Source: Lentzea waywayandensis (GTDB lineage Bacteria; Actinomycetota; Actinomycetes; Mycobacteriales; Pseudonocardiaceae). From it: a stretch of 64,000 nucleotides of DNA. Positions within the stretch are counted from its first letter, which is position 1. Every line of letters begins with the position of its first letter. Under the pieces are notes generated by a model that was given only the letters and a program-made list of their open reading frames with translations, was not told the DNA's origin and did no database searches. Below, piece after piece: positions 17,202 to 25,630 of this stretch. The stretch is from the NCBI RefSeq assembly GCF_900115955.1, contig NZ_FOYL01000001.1, positions 558,001-622,000 of the forward strand, read 5' to 3'. The translations under genes were made by a program, and so were the position numbers.

Positions 17202-18160
17202 CGGCTGTGGTCACCACCGAGGAAGCCCGCACGGCGCTGGTGGCGTTGCGCGCGGAGATCGGCAAGGCCGTGGTGGGCAACGACGCCGCCGTGACGTCGC
17301 TGATCCTCGCGTTGCTGTGCAAGGGACACGTGCTGTTGGAGGGCGTACCCGGCGTCGCGAAGACGTTGCTCGTGCGTGCTCTTGCGCGCGCGTTGGACCT
17401 GTCCACGACACGTGTGCAGTTCACGCCGGACCTGATGCCCGGCGACCTGACGGGTTCGCTGGTCTACGACTCGCACAACGCCGCGTTCTCGTTCCGCGAG
17501 GGCCCGGTCTTCACGAACCTGCTGCTCGCCGACGAGATCAACCGGACGCCGCCGAAGACGCAGGCCGCGCTGCTGGAGGCGATGGAGGAACGGCAGGTCT
17601 CCGCCGACGGCAAGACCCGGCCGCTGCCCTCGCCGTTCATCGTCGTGGCGACGCAGAACCCGGTGGAGTACGAGGGCACCTACCCGTTGCCCGAGGCGCA
17701 GCTGGACCGGTTCCTGCTCAAGGTCACGATGCCGATTCCCGCGCGGGAGCACGAGATCGACGTGCTGACGCGCCACGCCTCCGGCTTCGACCCGCGCGAC
17801 CTGTCCTCGTTGCAGCCGGTGGCGAGTGCCGCGCACCTGGAGGCGGGCGGGGCGGCCGTGCGCGCGTTGACCGTGGCTCCTGAGGTGATCGCGTACGTCG
17901 TGGACGTGTGCCGTGCGACTCGTCAGTCTCCGGCTGTCCGTCTGGGCGTTTCTCCGCGTGGTGCAACGGCTCTGCTCGCCGCCGCACGCGCGTGGGCGTG
18001 GCTCTCGGGCCGTGACTACGTGACGCCGGACGACGTGAAGTCGTTGGCCCGCCCTGCTCTGCGGCACCGCCTGGAGCTGCGTCCGGAGGCCGAACTGGAG
18101 GGCGTGACGACGGACGGCGTGCTGGACGGCGTGCTCGGCGCGGTCCAGGTGCCGCGCTGA
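17198..18160 (+). CDS. MoxR-family AAA+ ATPase
   Basis: MoxR ATPases act as chaperones that help assemble or activate partner complexes, often with DUF58/VWA proteins. The 320-residue protein has Walker A (LLEGVPGVAKTLLVRALA), Walker B (FTNLLLADEINRTPPKTQAALLEAMEERQV), sensor 1 (FIVVATQNPVEYEGTYPLPEAQLDRFLLK) and a C-terminal lid. The variant P-loop GVPGVAKT is usual for MoxR. It overlaps the DUF4350 gene and is followed after one base by the DUF58 gene, its likely partner. Confidence 0.96.
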   Translation: MTAVVTTEEARTALVALRAEIGKAVVGNDAAVTSLILALLCKGHVLLEGVPGVAKTLLVRALARALDLSTTRVQFTPDLMPGDLTGSLVYDSHNAAFSFREGPVFTNLLLADEINRTPPKTQAALLEAMEERQVSADGKTRPLPSPFIVVATQNPVEYEGTYPLPEAQLDRFLLKVTMPIPAREHEIDVLTRHASGFDPRDLSSLQPVASAAHLEAGGAAVRALTVAPEVIAYVVDVCRATRQSPAVRLGVSPRGATALLAAARAWAWLSGRDYVTPDDVKSLARPALRHRLELRPEAELEGVTTDGVLDGVLGAVQVPR

Positions 18161-18161
18161 C

Positions 18162-19451
18162 GTGGCGCTCACGGGCCGCGCGGGCCTGCTCGCGCTCATC
18201 GGGGTTCTCGTCGTCGGACTCTTCTTGCCTTCGTGGCAAGGGATTCTCGTCGTGTTCGCTGTTCTTGTGCTGTGCGTGTCGGCCGACCTGTTGTTGGCTG
18301 CCAGCGTCCGGCCGTTGACGTTCTCGCGCGCGGGGTCGACCTCTGTGCGCACGGGCGAGCTGTGCTCTGTTCAGCTGACCGTGCACAACCCCGGACGTCG
18401 GCTCCATGGCGTTCTTCGTGACGCATGGACGCCTTCTGCCGGTGTGGTCGCCGACCGTGTTGCGGTTGATGTGCCCGCTGGTGGCTCGCGTGCGTTGTCG
18501 TTCGAGCTACGGCCGGTGCGTCGCGGCGATCGCACGGCGGACCGTGTGACCGTGCGTTCTCTCGGCCCGTTGGGCATCGCGGCACGGCAAGGCTCGCATG
18601 TCGTGCCGTGGACCGTGCGCGCGCTGCCGCCGTTCCACAGCCGCCGCCACCTCCCGCCCCTGCTGGAACGCCTGCGCGAACTGGACGGCCGCCGCGCGTC
18701 GTTGATCCGTGGCGCGGGCACGGAGTTCGACTCACTACGCGCGTACGTCATCGGCGACGACGTGCGCTCTATCGACTGGCGTGCGTCGGCTCGTTCGTCG
18801 GACGTGGTGGTGCGCACCTGGCGCCCGGAACGCGACCGTCAGGTGACGATCGTGCTGGACACCGCCCGCACCTCCGCGAGCCGGGTGGAGGGCGCCCTGG
18901 GCGGCCTGCCGCGCCTGGACACGTCGATGGACGCCGCGCTGTTGTTGTCCGCCCTGGCATCGCAGGCCCGCGACCAGGTGGACTTCCTGGCGTTCAGCAC
19001 CAAGGTCCGCGCCTCGGTCCCCCGCGCCACGTTGCCCGTCCTGGTGCAGGCGATGGGACCGCTGGAAGCCGAGCTGGTCGAGTTCGACGCCCGTGCCGCC
19101 GTGGCCGAGGTCCTCCGCCGCGCCGGCCGCCGTTCGCTGGTCGTGCTGCTGACGTCGCTGGAGCCGTCGATCGAGCACGGCCTGTTGCCGCTGCTGCCGA
19201 CGCTGGCCTCACGGCACCACCTGCTGATCGCCTCGGTGTCCGATCCGGCCGTGCACGCGATGGCCGCCGGACGGGGCGATTTGGAGGCCGTCTACACGGC
19301 TGCCGCCGCGGAGCGCACTCTGGCCGAACGGCGTCGTCTCACCGCTTTGCTCGCACGACACGGAGTCGATGTCGTAGACGCACTGCCCGATGACCTGCCA
19401 CGCGCTCTCGCGGACCGCTATCTCTCGTTGAAGGCCGCGGGCAAGCTTTAG
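18162..19451 (+). CDS. DUF58 domain-containing protein
   Basis: This 429-residue protein has two N-terminal hydrophobic helices (about residues 5-45), a beta-rich part and the DUF58 signature FDSLRAYVIGDDVRSIDWRASARSSDVVVRTWRPERD. A VWA-like segment follows (QVTIVLDTARTS, LLLSALASQARDQVDFLAFSTKV). DUF58 proteins pair with MoxR ATPases, and the adjacent moxR supports such a complex at the membrane. The GTG start is one base behind the moxR stop. Its stop overlaps that of the SpoIIM gene by 4 nt in convergent orientation. Confidence 0.93.
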   Translation: MALTGRAGLLALIGVLVVGLFLPSWQGILVVFAVLVLCVSADLLLAASVRPLTFSRAGSTSVRTGELCSVQLTVHNPGRRLHGVLRDAWTPSAGVVADRVAVDVPAGGSRALSFELRPVRRGDRTADRVTVRSLGPLGIAARQGSHVVPWTVRALPPFHSRRHLPPLLERLRELDGRRASLIRGAGTEFDSLRAYVIGDDVRSIDWRASARSSDVVVRTWRPERDRQVTIVLDTARTSASRVEGALGGLPRLDTSMDAALLLSALASQARDQVDFLAFSTKVRASVPRATLPVLVQAMGPLEAELVEFDARAAVAEVLRRAGRRSLVVLLTSLEPSIEHGLLPLLPTLASRHHLLIASVSDPAVHAMAAGRGDLEAVYTAAAAERTLAERRRLTALLARHGVDVVDALPDDLPRALADRYLSLKAAGKL

Positions 19452-20455
19452 ACGGCGACGGGCGTGACGTCCTCACGCTCGCTCGCGTCCACGTCGCCCG
19501 TCTCGCCTTGCTGCGCCGCTCGGCGTCCGATCACGAAGACGTACAACAGGAACAGCACCTCCGCGACCACGCCGATGCCGACGCGCGCCCACGTCGGCAG
19601 GCCGGACGGCGTCACGAACCCTTCCAGCACCCCGGAGACCAGCAGCACCACGACCAGCCCGAGTGCCACGGCCACGACCGATCGTCCTTCCGCGGCAAGG
19701 GCTTGGGCACGCGTGCGCTTGCCGGGGTCGATCACCTGCCACCCGAGCCGCATGCCGATGCCCGCCGCCACGAACACAGCCGTGAGCTCCAACAGCCCGT
19801 GCGGCGCCAACAGCCCGAGGAACAACTCACCGCGCCCCGCACCGAACATCAGTCCGATGCCCACGGCGACGTTCACGGCGTTGGTGAAGAGCAGGTAGAT
19901 CGGCGGAATCGCGAACAGCACGCCGAGCAACAGGCACGCGGCGGTCATCCAGGCGTTGTTGGTCCACACCTTCGCCGCGAACGACCCGGCGGGATCGCTG
20001 GAGTAGTAGGACTCGTACCCGCCGCCGACCTTGGTCATCTCGCGCAGTTCGTCGGGCGCGGCGATGGCGGCCTGCACGTCCGGGTTGGAGGCGATCCACG
20101 CCGCGATGATGCCGGTGACCAGGTAGAACGCGACACCGGCCGGCACCCACCAGCGCCAGCCGAGGTAGATGGCGGCGGGCAGCCGATGTGTGAAGAAGCG
20201 CGTGAAGACCCGCCAGGCCGGCGTGTGGGTGCCCGTCAGCGCCGACCGAGCCTGCGCGACCAGCGACGACAACCGTTCAACTGTGGCCGGGTCCGGGGTC
20301 TGGCTGCGCACGATCGACAGGTGCGTCGTGACGCGCTGGTAGAGCTCGATCAGCTCGTCGGCCTCGGCACCGCTGAGCCGGCCGGACCGTTTGACCAGCT
20401 TCTCGAGCCGGTGCCACGACTCGCGGTGGCGATCGATGAACACGTCCAGATCCAC
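19448..20455 (-). CDS. Stage II sporulation protein M-like membrane protein
   Basis: This 335-residue membrane protein belongs to the SpoIIM/DUF95 family. It has a cytoplasmic N-terminus (MDLDVFIDRHRESWHRLEKLVKRSGRLSGAEADELIELYQR), then about five or six membrane helices including GLLAPHGLLELTAVFVAAGIGMRLGW, a typical SpoIIM stretch. In non-sporulating actinobacteria the role is unknown, and the gene usually lies next to RDD, DUF58 and MoxR genes. The GTG start is one base from the ATG of the divergent RDD gene. The conserved N-terminus MDLDVF argues against a later start. Confidence 0.92.
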   Translation of the reverse strand: MDLDVFIDRHRESWHRLEKLVKRSGRLSGAEADELIELYQRVTTHLSIVRSQTPDPATVERLSSLVAQARSALTGTHTPAWRVFTRFFTHRLPAAIYLGWRWWVPAGVAFYLVTGIIAAWIASNPDVQAAIAAPDELREMTKVGGGYESYYSSDPAGSFAAKVWTNNAWMTAACLLLGVLFAIPPIYLLFTNAVNVAVGIGLMFGAGRGELFLGLLAPHGLLELTAVFVAAGIGMRLGWQVIDPGKRTRAQALAAEGRSVVAVALGLVVVLLVSGVLEGFVTPSGLPTWARVGIGVVAEVLFLLYVFVIGRRAAQQGETGDVDASEREDVTPVAV

Positions 20456-20459
20456 GATG
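20453..20459. promoter_or_regulatory. Back-to-back divergent start codons
   Basis: The GTG start of the SpoIIM-like gene (20453-20455, reverse) and the ATG start of the RDD gene (20457-20459, forward) are separated by a single base. Any promoter and ribosome binding site for one gene must lie inside the coding region of the other. Leaderless transcripts are a likely solution. Confidence 0.8.
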
Positions 20460-21206
20460 AGTCACACTATCCGCGTGGGGGACCTAGTCACCGGTGAAGC
20501 CGTAGTTCTGGACCTGCGCGTCGCACAGCTCGCCAGCAGGGCGGTCGCGTTCGCGTTCGACGTCGCGGTGCAGTTCGGCCTGCTGCTGCTCGTGTCGCTG
20601 CTGGTGCCGATCGGCTTCGACGACGCGCTGCAAACGGCCCTCGCCCTCTCCCTGACCGTGCTGGTCCTGGTCGGCTACCCCACCGCCGTCGAGTCGCTGT
20701 CCCGCGGCCGTTCGCTGGGCAAGCTCGTGATGGGCCTGCGCGTGGTGCGCGACGACGGCGGCGCCATCCGCTTCCGGCACGCCCTGGTGCGCGCGCTCGG
20801 CGGCTTCTTCGTGGACTTCTGGGCACTGGGCATGGGCGGCGCCGTCGCACTGTTCGTGTCCCTGTTCTCCCCGCAGGGCAAGCGCGTAGGCGACTACCTC
20901 GCGGGCACTGTCGTGATCCACACGCGGGTGCCGAAGCAGCAGGTGGAACTCGCCACGATGCCGCCGCAGCTCGCCGAGTGGGCGTCCGGGCTGGACCTGT
21001 CGCAGCTGCCGGACGAGCTGGTGCTGGCGGCGCGGCAGTACCTGAGCCGCTATCACGAGCTGACCGAGCAGGCGCGGTGGGATCTGGGGTCGCGGCTGTC
21101 GGACGACGTCGGGGCCGCCATCCGGTCGCCGCGCCTGGAGTACACGCATCCGCATCCGTACCTGTCGGCGGTGCTGGCGGAACGTCGGCGGCGCGCGGCT
21201 GGCTAG
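20457..21206 (+). CDS. RDD family membrane protein
   Basis: This 249-residue protein has the RDD domain: LASRAVAFAFDVAVQFGLLLLVSLLV with the Arg and first helix, then ESLSRGRSLGKLVMGLRVVRDDGGAIRFRHALVRALG, then PQGKRVGDYLAGTVVI. About three to four membrane helices are followed by a cytoplasmic C-terminal tail of roughly 80 residues (residues 165-249). RDD proteins are proposed to be transport-related, but this one has no proven function. It is divergent from the SpoIIM gene and part of the same conserved neighbourhood. Confidence 0.93.
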   Translation: MSHTIRVGDLVTGEAVVLDLRVAQLASRAVAFAFDVAVQFGLLLLVSLLVPIGFDDALQTALALSLTVLVLVGYPTAVESLSRGRSLGKLVMGLRVVRDDGGAIRFRHALVRALGGFFVDFWALGMGGAVALFVSLFSPQGKRVGDYLAGTVVIHTRVPKQQVELATMPPQLAEWASGLDLSQLPDELVLAARQYLSRYHELTEQARWDLGSRLSDDVGAAIRSPRLEYTHPHPYLSAVLAERRRRAAG

Positions 21207-22108
21207 GCGTTCGCCAGCCGGAGACGTTCGGCACCCTGCTCCCGCACGGCGTCACCGGACGGCGTCGGATCGCCGTGCAACACCTCCCAGCGTGCGTTGT
21301 GCACGGCGGTCCACATGCTCCCGGCCCACGCGATCTCCATCTCCTCCACGGAGAACGCACGCCCACGGACCTGCTGGTAGGTCTCGATGAACGCCAGGGA
21401 ACTCTCCAAAGGCACCCAGCTCGGCGGCGAAGCGTTGGCGAACGCCCCGGAGGCCGCGCCCACCAACGCCGCCTCCGGTTGCCACGCCAGGCTGTCCCAG
21501 TCGTGCACGGCCAGCACCGCGCCGTCCTGCCAGCGGAGGTTCTGCGCCTCGAAGTCGGCATGGCCCAGCACGCACGGCAGGTCGGTGGCCAGCAGCCGCG
21601 CACGCACCCGAGAAGCCACCTCCACGACGAACGGCGGCACCACGCTCTGGTCCCGCGCGTCGAGGAAGTCGATCACCGGCCACACACCGGGATCCTTGTG
21701 GTCCCAACGAGCCCAACGCGGCGACGGCAGCGGCGGTGGGACGGACACGTCGGCCAGCAAGGCCATCAGCGAAGCGAACACGGCCGCGTAGCGCCGGGCG
21801 ACGTCAGGCGAAGTGCCGAGCAGCATCTCCCCGCCGGGCAACGACTCCTCGGCGTGCACGGCCAGCCCGTCCGCGAACACGACCGGCGTGAGCGGGCGGG
21901 GACACGGAAACCCCCGCTCCGCCAAAGAAGCCTGTGCGGCCAGGCACGACACGGCTCGGCCGTCGTCCTCGCGGGCCTTCACGTAGACCTCGCGGCCGTC
22001 GTCCAGCAGCAGGCCGAAGACCGAGGAGATCGACACCCGCTCGTACCGCACCTCGGACACCGGACTCCCCAGCTCCGAGATGCACCAAGCAGGCAGATCA
22101 AAGGTCAT
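21203..22108 (-). CDS. Aminoglycoside phosphotransferase-like kinase
   Basis: This 301-residue protein has a phosphotransferase (APH/choline-kinase-like) fold. It shows VFGLLLDDGREVYVKARED with the ATP-binding Lys, the catalytic loop CVLGHADFEAQNLRW (HxDxxxxN pattern) and the metal-binding AVHDWDSLAWQP. The substrate cannot be deduced; such proteins phosphorylate aminoglycosides, small alcohols or sugars. The ATG overlaps the SnoaL-like gene stop by 4 nt, so the two form one unit facing a TetR regulator. Confidence 0.85.
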   Translation of the reverse strand: MTFDLPAWCISELGSPVSEVRYERVSISSVFGLLLDDGREVYVKAREDDGRAVSCLAAQASLAERGFPCPRPLTPVVFADGLAVHAEESLPGGEMLLGTSPDVARRYAAVFASLMALLADVSVPPPLPSPRWARWDHKDPGVWPVIDFLDARDQSVVPPFVVEVASRVRARLLATDLPCVLGHADFEAQNLRWQDGAVLAVHDWDSLAWQPEAALVGAASGAFANASPPSWVPLESSLAFIETYQQVRGRAFSVEEMEIAWAGSMWTAVHNARWEVLHGDPTPSGDAVREQGAERLRLANA

Positions 22109-22521
22109 ACGCCCAGCAACTCGGTCAGCAGCAACGGGTTCATGTAGTCGTCGTAGCGGACGATCTCGCCGTCGCGCAAGTGGAGGATCGCGACGGCGGT
22201 GAACGTGTAGTAGTCCTGCTTCACCTTCGACCAGCCGCGGTGGGTGATCTCGGCGACCGCGACGTCGGGGTCGTTGGTGCGCCAGCACTGGGCTTCCACG
22301 CTCTGGATCTCGATCCTGTCCCGCACGGAGGCGCCGCGGACCTGACTGAAGTAGGCGCGGATCTCCTCGCGGCCCTTGATCTCCTCCGGCTGGAAGTGCG
22401 TCGGGAAGCGGTAGGCCATGACCCCGTCCTCGGCGAAGAGGTCGGCGAACTGGCCGTGCGTCTCCTCCCCCGCCACCATGCGGCGGACGTGGTCGACGAT
22501 CTGTTCGGGTGTGCGCGTCAT
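22105..22521 (-). CDS. SnoaL-like/NTF2-fold protein
   Basis: This 138-residue protein has an NTF2/SnoaL-like cone fold: MTRTPEQIVDHVRRMVAGEETHGQFADLFAEDGVM, then FQPEEIKGREEIRAYFSQV, then FTAVAILHLRDGEIVRYDDYMNP. Members act as small isomerases, cyclases or ligand-binding proteins, and no specific function can be assigned. It is the first gene of a two-gene unit with the phosphotransferase and lies 77 nt from the divergent TetR regulator, which probably controls it. Confidence 0.85.
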   Translation of the reverse strand: MTRTPEQIVDHVRRMVAGEETHGQFADLFAEDGVMAYRFPTHFQPEEIKGREEIRAYFSQVRGASVRDRIEIQSVEAQCWRTNDPDVAVAEITHRGWSKVKQDYYTFTAVAILHLRDGEIVRYDDYMNPLLLTELLGV

Positions 22522-22538
22522 GGCTTCATCCCCAAAAG

Positions 22539-22563
22539 TAGAATCGGAACGGTGACCCCGGTT
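22539..22563 (+). promoter_or_regulatory. Possible promoter and TetR operator
   Basis: In the 77-nt divergent gap a -10-like TAGAAT (22539-22544) precedes an imperfect dyad (AACGGTGACCCCGGTT, 22548-22563; 5 of 8 pairs) near the expected transcription start of the tetR gene. TetR proteins often bind such a site to control themselves and the divergent gene. The dyad is weak, so the assignment is tentative. Confidence 0.3.
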
Positions 22564-22598
22564 ATGACGATACGGAACGCGCGCCCCGGTTGGCAACG

Positions 22599-23114
22599 AT
22601 GAGGGCCGATGCGGCTCGGAACCGCGAGAAGGTGCTGGAAGCGGCGCGTGAGCTCTTCGCGACGCAGGGCTTCGACGTGCCGCTGGACGAGATCGCCGGC
22701 AAGGCGGGGGTCGGGCCGGGCACGGTCTACCGGCACTTCCCGACGAAGCAGGCGTTGTTCCAGGCCGTCACCGAGACGCGGGTGTCGGCCATGATCGCGT
22801 CGGCCGACGAGCACGCGGACGACCCGCGGCAAGCGCTGTTCGCGTTCCTCACCAAGATGGCGGACGAGGCGGCGGTGAAGCGGGACATGTCCGACGCGAT
22901 CACCGTGTCACCCGACCTGCGCAAGAGCCTGCACAAGGCGTTGGGCGGGCTTCTCCACCGAGCCCAGGAAGCGGGAACGGTCCGCGCCGACGTCACAGCC
23001 ACGGACCTGGTGGTGCTGATGAAGGGGATGCTCCAGAGCATGCACGAAGGGGCGAATCCCGCCGTGTTGCTGGAGATCGTCCTGAAGGGACTTCAGTCGA
23101 GCCGGAAGCCGTAG
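22599..23114 (+). CDS. TetR-family transcriptional regulator
   Basis: This 171-residue protein has an N-terminal TetR helix-turn-helix (NREKVLEAARELFATQGFDVPLDEIAGKAGVGPGTVYRHFPTKQALFQAV) and a helical ligand-binding domain with a TetR_C-type end (LHRAQEAGTVRADVTATDLVVLMKGML). It is probably a ligand-released repressor of itself and of the divergent SnoaL/phosphotransferase unit. The ATG at 22599 is preferred over the in-frame TTG at 22590. The 3' end overlaps the convergent cbiQO gene by 22 nt. Confidence 0.93.
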   Translation: MRADAARNREKVLEAARELFATQGFDVPLDEIAGKAGVGPGTVYRHFPTKQALFQAVTETRVSAMIASADEHADDPRQALFAFLTKMADEAAVKRDMSDAITVSPDLRKSLHKALGGLLHRAQEAGTVRADVTATDLVVLMKGMLQSMHEGANPAVLLEIVLKGLQSSRKP

Positions 23115-24508
23115 GGCAGTTCGAGGCGGTGACGCGCCAGAAGCGCGGTGTCGGCGAGGATCTCGCGGGTCGGGCCGTCCGCGACGACCACGCCGTCGTC
23201 GATCAGCACGCTGCGAGGGCAGATCTGCAACGCGAACGGCAGGTCGTGCGTGACCATGAGCATGGTGGGGGCCAACGAGAGCAGCAGCTCGGCCAGTTCG
23301 CGGCGGGCCACCGGTTCGAGGTTCGCCGACGGCTCGTCCAGCACCAGGATCTCCGGTGAGCAGGCCAGCACGGACGCCAGCGCGACGCGACGTCGCTGAC
23401 CGCCGGAGAGGTGCAACGGGGAGCGGTCGGCCACCGACTCCATTCCCACGGCGCTCAACGCCTTCGTCACCCGCGAGTCCACATCGGACATGCCGAAGTT
23501 GCGCGGGCCGAACGCGACGTCCTCGGCGACCGTCGGGCAGAACAGCTGGTCGTCGGGGTCCTGGAAGACGAGCCCGACGCGGCGGCGGATCTCGCGCAGG
23601 TTCTGCTTGCGGACCTCCAGGCCGGCGATCGAGATCGATCCCGAGCCGCCGCCGAGAACTCCGTTGAGGTGCAACGCGAACGTGGTCTTGCCGGCGCCGT
23701 TCGGGCCGAGCACCGCGACGCGTTCGCCGCGGTCGACGCGCAGGTCGATGCCGAACAACGCCTGGTGCCCGTCCGGGTAGGCGAAGGCCAGCTTCGAGAC
23801 CTCCAGAGCGGGAGCCGCCACCGTCTCGGGGACGATCGTCGCCGAACCTCCCGGCTGACCCGTCCAGCCACGCGACACCATCGCGAGATGCACCCTCTCT
23901 CCGCGTTCGTAGGACCGGATGAACAGCGTGCCGACCGACCGGGCCACCGCGCCCGCCTGCCACAGGAACCGCGGGTCGTCGCCGCGCGAGATGCGGGCGA
24001 CGCGCATGCGTTTCGCCTCGCCCACGACGACTTCGCCATAACGCAGCATCAAGGTGGCGATCATGACCAACGGCGCCGGCACCCGCAACGTCTGCAGACC
24101 GCGCAACAACTCCCCCGGCGCCGTCGTGGCCGCCAGGGTCAGGCTGATCAGCACGCCCAGCGTGCCCTTGGCCAGGATGTTCCAGCCCGCAAGTGTTCCC
24201 TCGACGGACACGGAGAGGCCCAGGAAGCCGATGCGCGGGTCCGTGCCGAAGATCGGCAGCAGGAACGCGAGCACCACGAACGGCGCCTCGATCACCGCAC
24301 GCCTGAGAAACCACAGCACCGGTACCTGCGCGACGAACCACACCGCGACGATCACCAGCAGGTACAGCCCGAACAGCGGGAAGAGCGTGCGCGGGGTCGC
24401 CACGACACCCAGCACCGCCCCGAACGCCACGAGGATCTTCACGTGGGGCGCGAGGCGGTGCACCGGCGAGTCGCCGGCGTGGTGCAGGACGTCGTGGGCG
24501 CCGCTCAC
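23093..24508 (-). CDS. Fused CbiQ-CbiO energy-coupling factor protein
   Basis: This 471-residue fusion joins an ECF transporter T component to its ATPase. Residues 1-240 are CbiQ-like, with several membrane helices and the coupling motifs AKRMRVARISRGDD and ERVHLAMVSRGW. Residues 250-471 are CbiO-like with Walker A (GPNGAGKTTFALHLNG), Q loop (FQDPDDQLF), signature (LSGGQRRRVAL), Walker B (ILVLDEPSANLE) and the H-loop His (MVTHDLPF). It would energise uptake of cobalt or nickel with CbiM. The GTG start shares one base with the stop of the PDGLE gene. T and A components are usually separate genes. Confidence 0.93.
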   Translation of the reverse strand: MSGAHDVLHHAGDSPVHRLAPHVKILVAFGAVLGVVATPRTLFPLFGLYLLVIVAVWFVAQVPVLWFLRRAVIEAPFVVLAFLLPIFGTDPRIGFLGLSVSVEGTLAGWNILAKGTLGVLISLTLAATTAPGELLRGLQTLRVPAPLVMIATLMLRYGEVVVGEAKRMRVARISRGDDPRFLWQAGAVARSVGTLFIRSYERGERVHLAMVSRGWTGQPGGSATIVPETVAAPALEVSKLAFAYPDGHQALFGIDLRVDRGERVAVLGPNGAGKTTFALHLNGVLGGGSGSISIAGLEVRKQNLREIRRRVGLVFQDPDDQLFCPTVAEDVAFGPRNFGMSDVDSRVTKALSAVGMESVADRSPLHLSGGQRRRVALASVLACSPEILVLDEPSANLEPVARRELAELLLSLAPTMLMVTHDLPFALQICPRSVLIDDGVVVADGPTREILADTALLARHRLELPYGFRLD

Positions 24509-24789
24509 TACGCGTCGGACTTCTTGCGCAGCACCCAGAACAGGCCGAACGAGAGGGCCAGCACGACGATCACGCCGAGCACGCCCGCGAGGCCGGTGAA
24601 CTTGTCGTCGCCGCCGAGCGCGTAGTCGGCGAACGTGCTGCCGGAGAACGGGTGCTCCTGCGCGTGCTCGGCGATCCCGGTGTCCTCGACGGTCTTGTCC
24701 AGGCCGTCCGGGTCGCCGGACGCGAAGTACGACAGCACTCCCGCGATCAGCAGTGACACGAACGCGAACCCGATGAAGAACTTCTTCAC
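24508..24789 (-). CDS. PDGLE-domain protein (CbiN-like ECF accessory subunit)
   Basis: This 93-residue protein has an N-terminal membrane helix (FFIGFAFVSLLIAGVLSYFAS), the PDGLDKTVEDTG segment that defines the PDGLE domain, and a C-terminal helix (LAGVLGVIVVLALSFGLFWVL). PDGLE proteins substitute for CbiN in cobalt/nickel ECF transporters. The GTG start overlaps the cbiM stop by 4 nt, and the gene is part of the cbiM-PDGLE-cbiQO operon. Confidence 0.9.
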   Translation of the reverse strand: MKKFFIGFAFVSLLIAGVLSYFASGDPDGLDKTVEDTGIAEHAQEHPFSGSTFADYALGGDDKFTGLAGVLGVIVVLALSFGLFWVLRKKSDA

Positions 24790-25457
24790 GATCGCACCTC
24801 CAGCGGCTTGCGGCTGCCCTTCAGCAGGTAGACGAGGTCTGGCCGGATCGACGCGACCGAGGTGACCGTGACGGCGGTGATCAGGCCCTCGCCGATGCCG
24901 ATCAACGCGTGCAGGCCCCACATCAGCAGCGCGACCTTGCCGATCTCCACGCCGCCCGCGCCACCGATCGCGTACTCGACGACGAAGCCGGTCGCGGCGA
25001 CCACCGTGTTGACGAACGCCGAGATGAACGCGACGGCGAACAGGCCGCCCTTGCCCCGCTCGGCGATCTTGCGCAGGGCGACGGCGACGAGGAACCCGGT
25101 CGCGGTGCCGATCAACGCCATGTTGGTGACGTTCGCGCCCAGGGCGGTGAGACCGCCGTCCGCGAACAGCAGCGCCTGCACCACCAGCACGATCGTCACG
25201 CACAGCGCGCCGACCCACGGGCCGACCAGGATCGCCGCGAGCGCGCCGCCGAGCAGGTGCCCGGACGCGCCGGGCAGGATCGGGAAGTTGATCATCTGGA
25301 CGGCGAAGATGAACGTGGCCACCAGGCCCGCCATCGGCGCCGTGCGGTCGTCGAGGTCCGCACGGGCCTTGACCAGCGCGAAACCGACGCCCGCCGCCGC
25401 GATGACGAGGAAGACGACCGACACCGGCGCGTTCAGCAGACCGTCGCTCATGTGCAT
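24786..25457 (-). CDS. cbiM: CbiM-type cobalt/nickel ECF transporter substrate-binding permease
   Basis: CbiM/NikM is the membrane protein that binds Co2+ or Ni2+ in the ECF transporter. The protein has about seven helices and the motifs MHMSDGLLNAPV at the N-terminus, FILPGASGHLLGG-like metal-site residues (in NFPILPGASGHLLGGALAA) and NMALIGTATGF. In this family the N-terminal amine and His at position 2 coordinate the metal. The ATG at 25457 (second residue His) is therefore preferred to the ATG 15 nt upstream, giving 223 residues. No cobalamin riboswitch is evident in the 173 nt before it. Metal specificity, cobalt or nickel, is open. Confidence 0.93.
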   Translation of the reverse strand: MHMSDGLLNAPVSVVFLVIAAAGVGFALVKARADLDDRTAPMAGLVATFIFAVQMINFPILPGASGHLLGGALAAILVGPWVGALCVTIVLVVQALLFADGGLTALGANVTNMALIGTATGFLVAVALRKIAERGKGGLFAVAFISAFVNTVVAATGFVVEYAIGGAGGVEIGKVALLMWGLHALIGIGEGLITAVTVTSVASIRPDLVYLLKGSRKPLEVRS

Positions 25458-25567
25458 GGCAACAGGTGACATGAGCCGTCACGCTAATTGCCCGACCTCG
25501 GCTATGGCTAGGACTGTGCAACAACGATTTGCAGGCAAGAAGGGCGTTGATCGTCACACGGTCGCTA

Positions 25568-25592
25568 GTCATCGGATGACTTCTGCGGTTAG
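25568..25592 (+). promoter_or_regulatory. Palindrome and -10-like element before the GH95 gene
   Basis: A perfect 13-nt palindrome (GTCATCGGATGAC, 25568-25580) lies 50 nt before the GH95 start, and a -10-like TTAGAT (25587-25592) follows it. The palindrome could be a repressor site for a sugar-responsive regulator. No regulator gene is adjacent, so the assignment is tentative. Confidence 0.3.
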
Positions 25593-25630
25593 ATCCGTTC
25601 CGCCGCCGCCACGGCACGGAGGGACGAACA

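Noticed and set aside
25458..25630. Possible cobalamin riboswitch before cbiM.
   Set aside because: The GCCACTG B12 box and the expected stems are absent; only a short palindrome, better placed for the GH95 gene, is visible.
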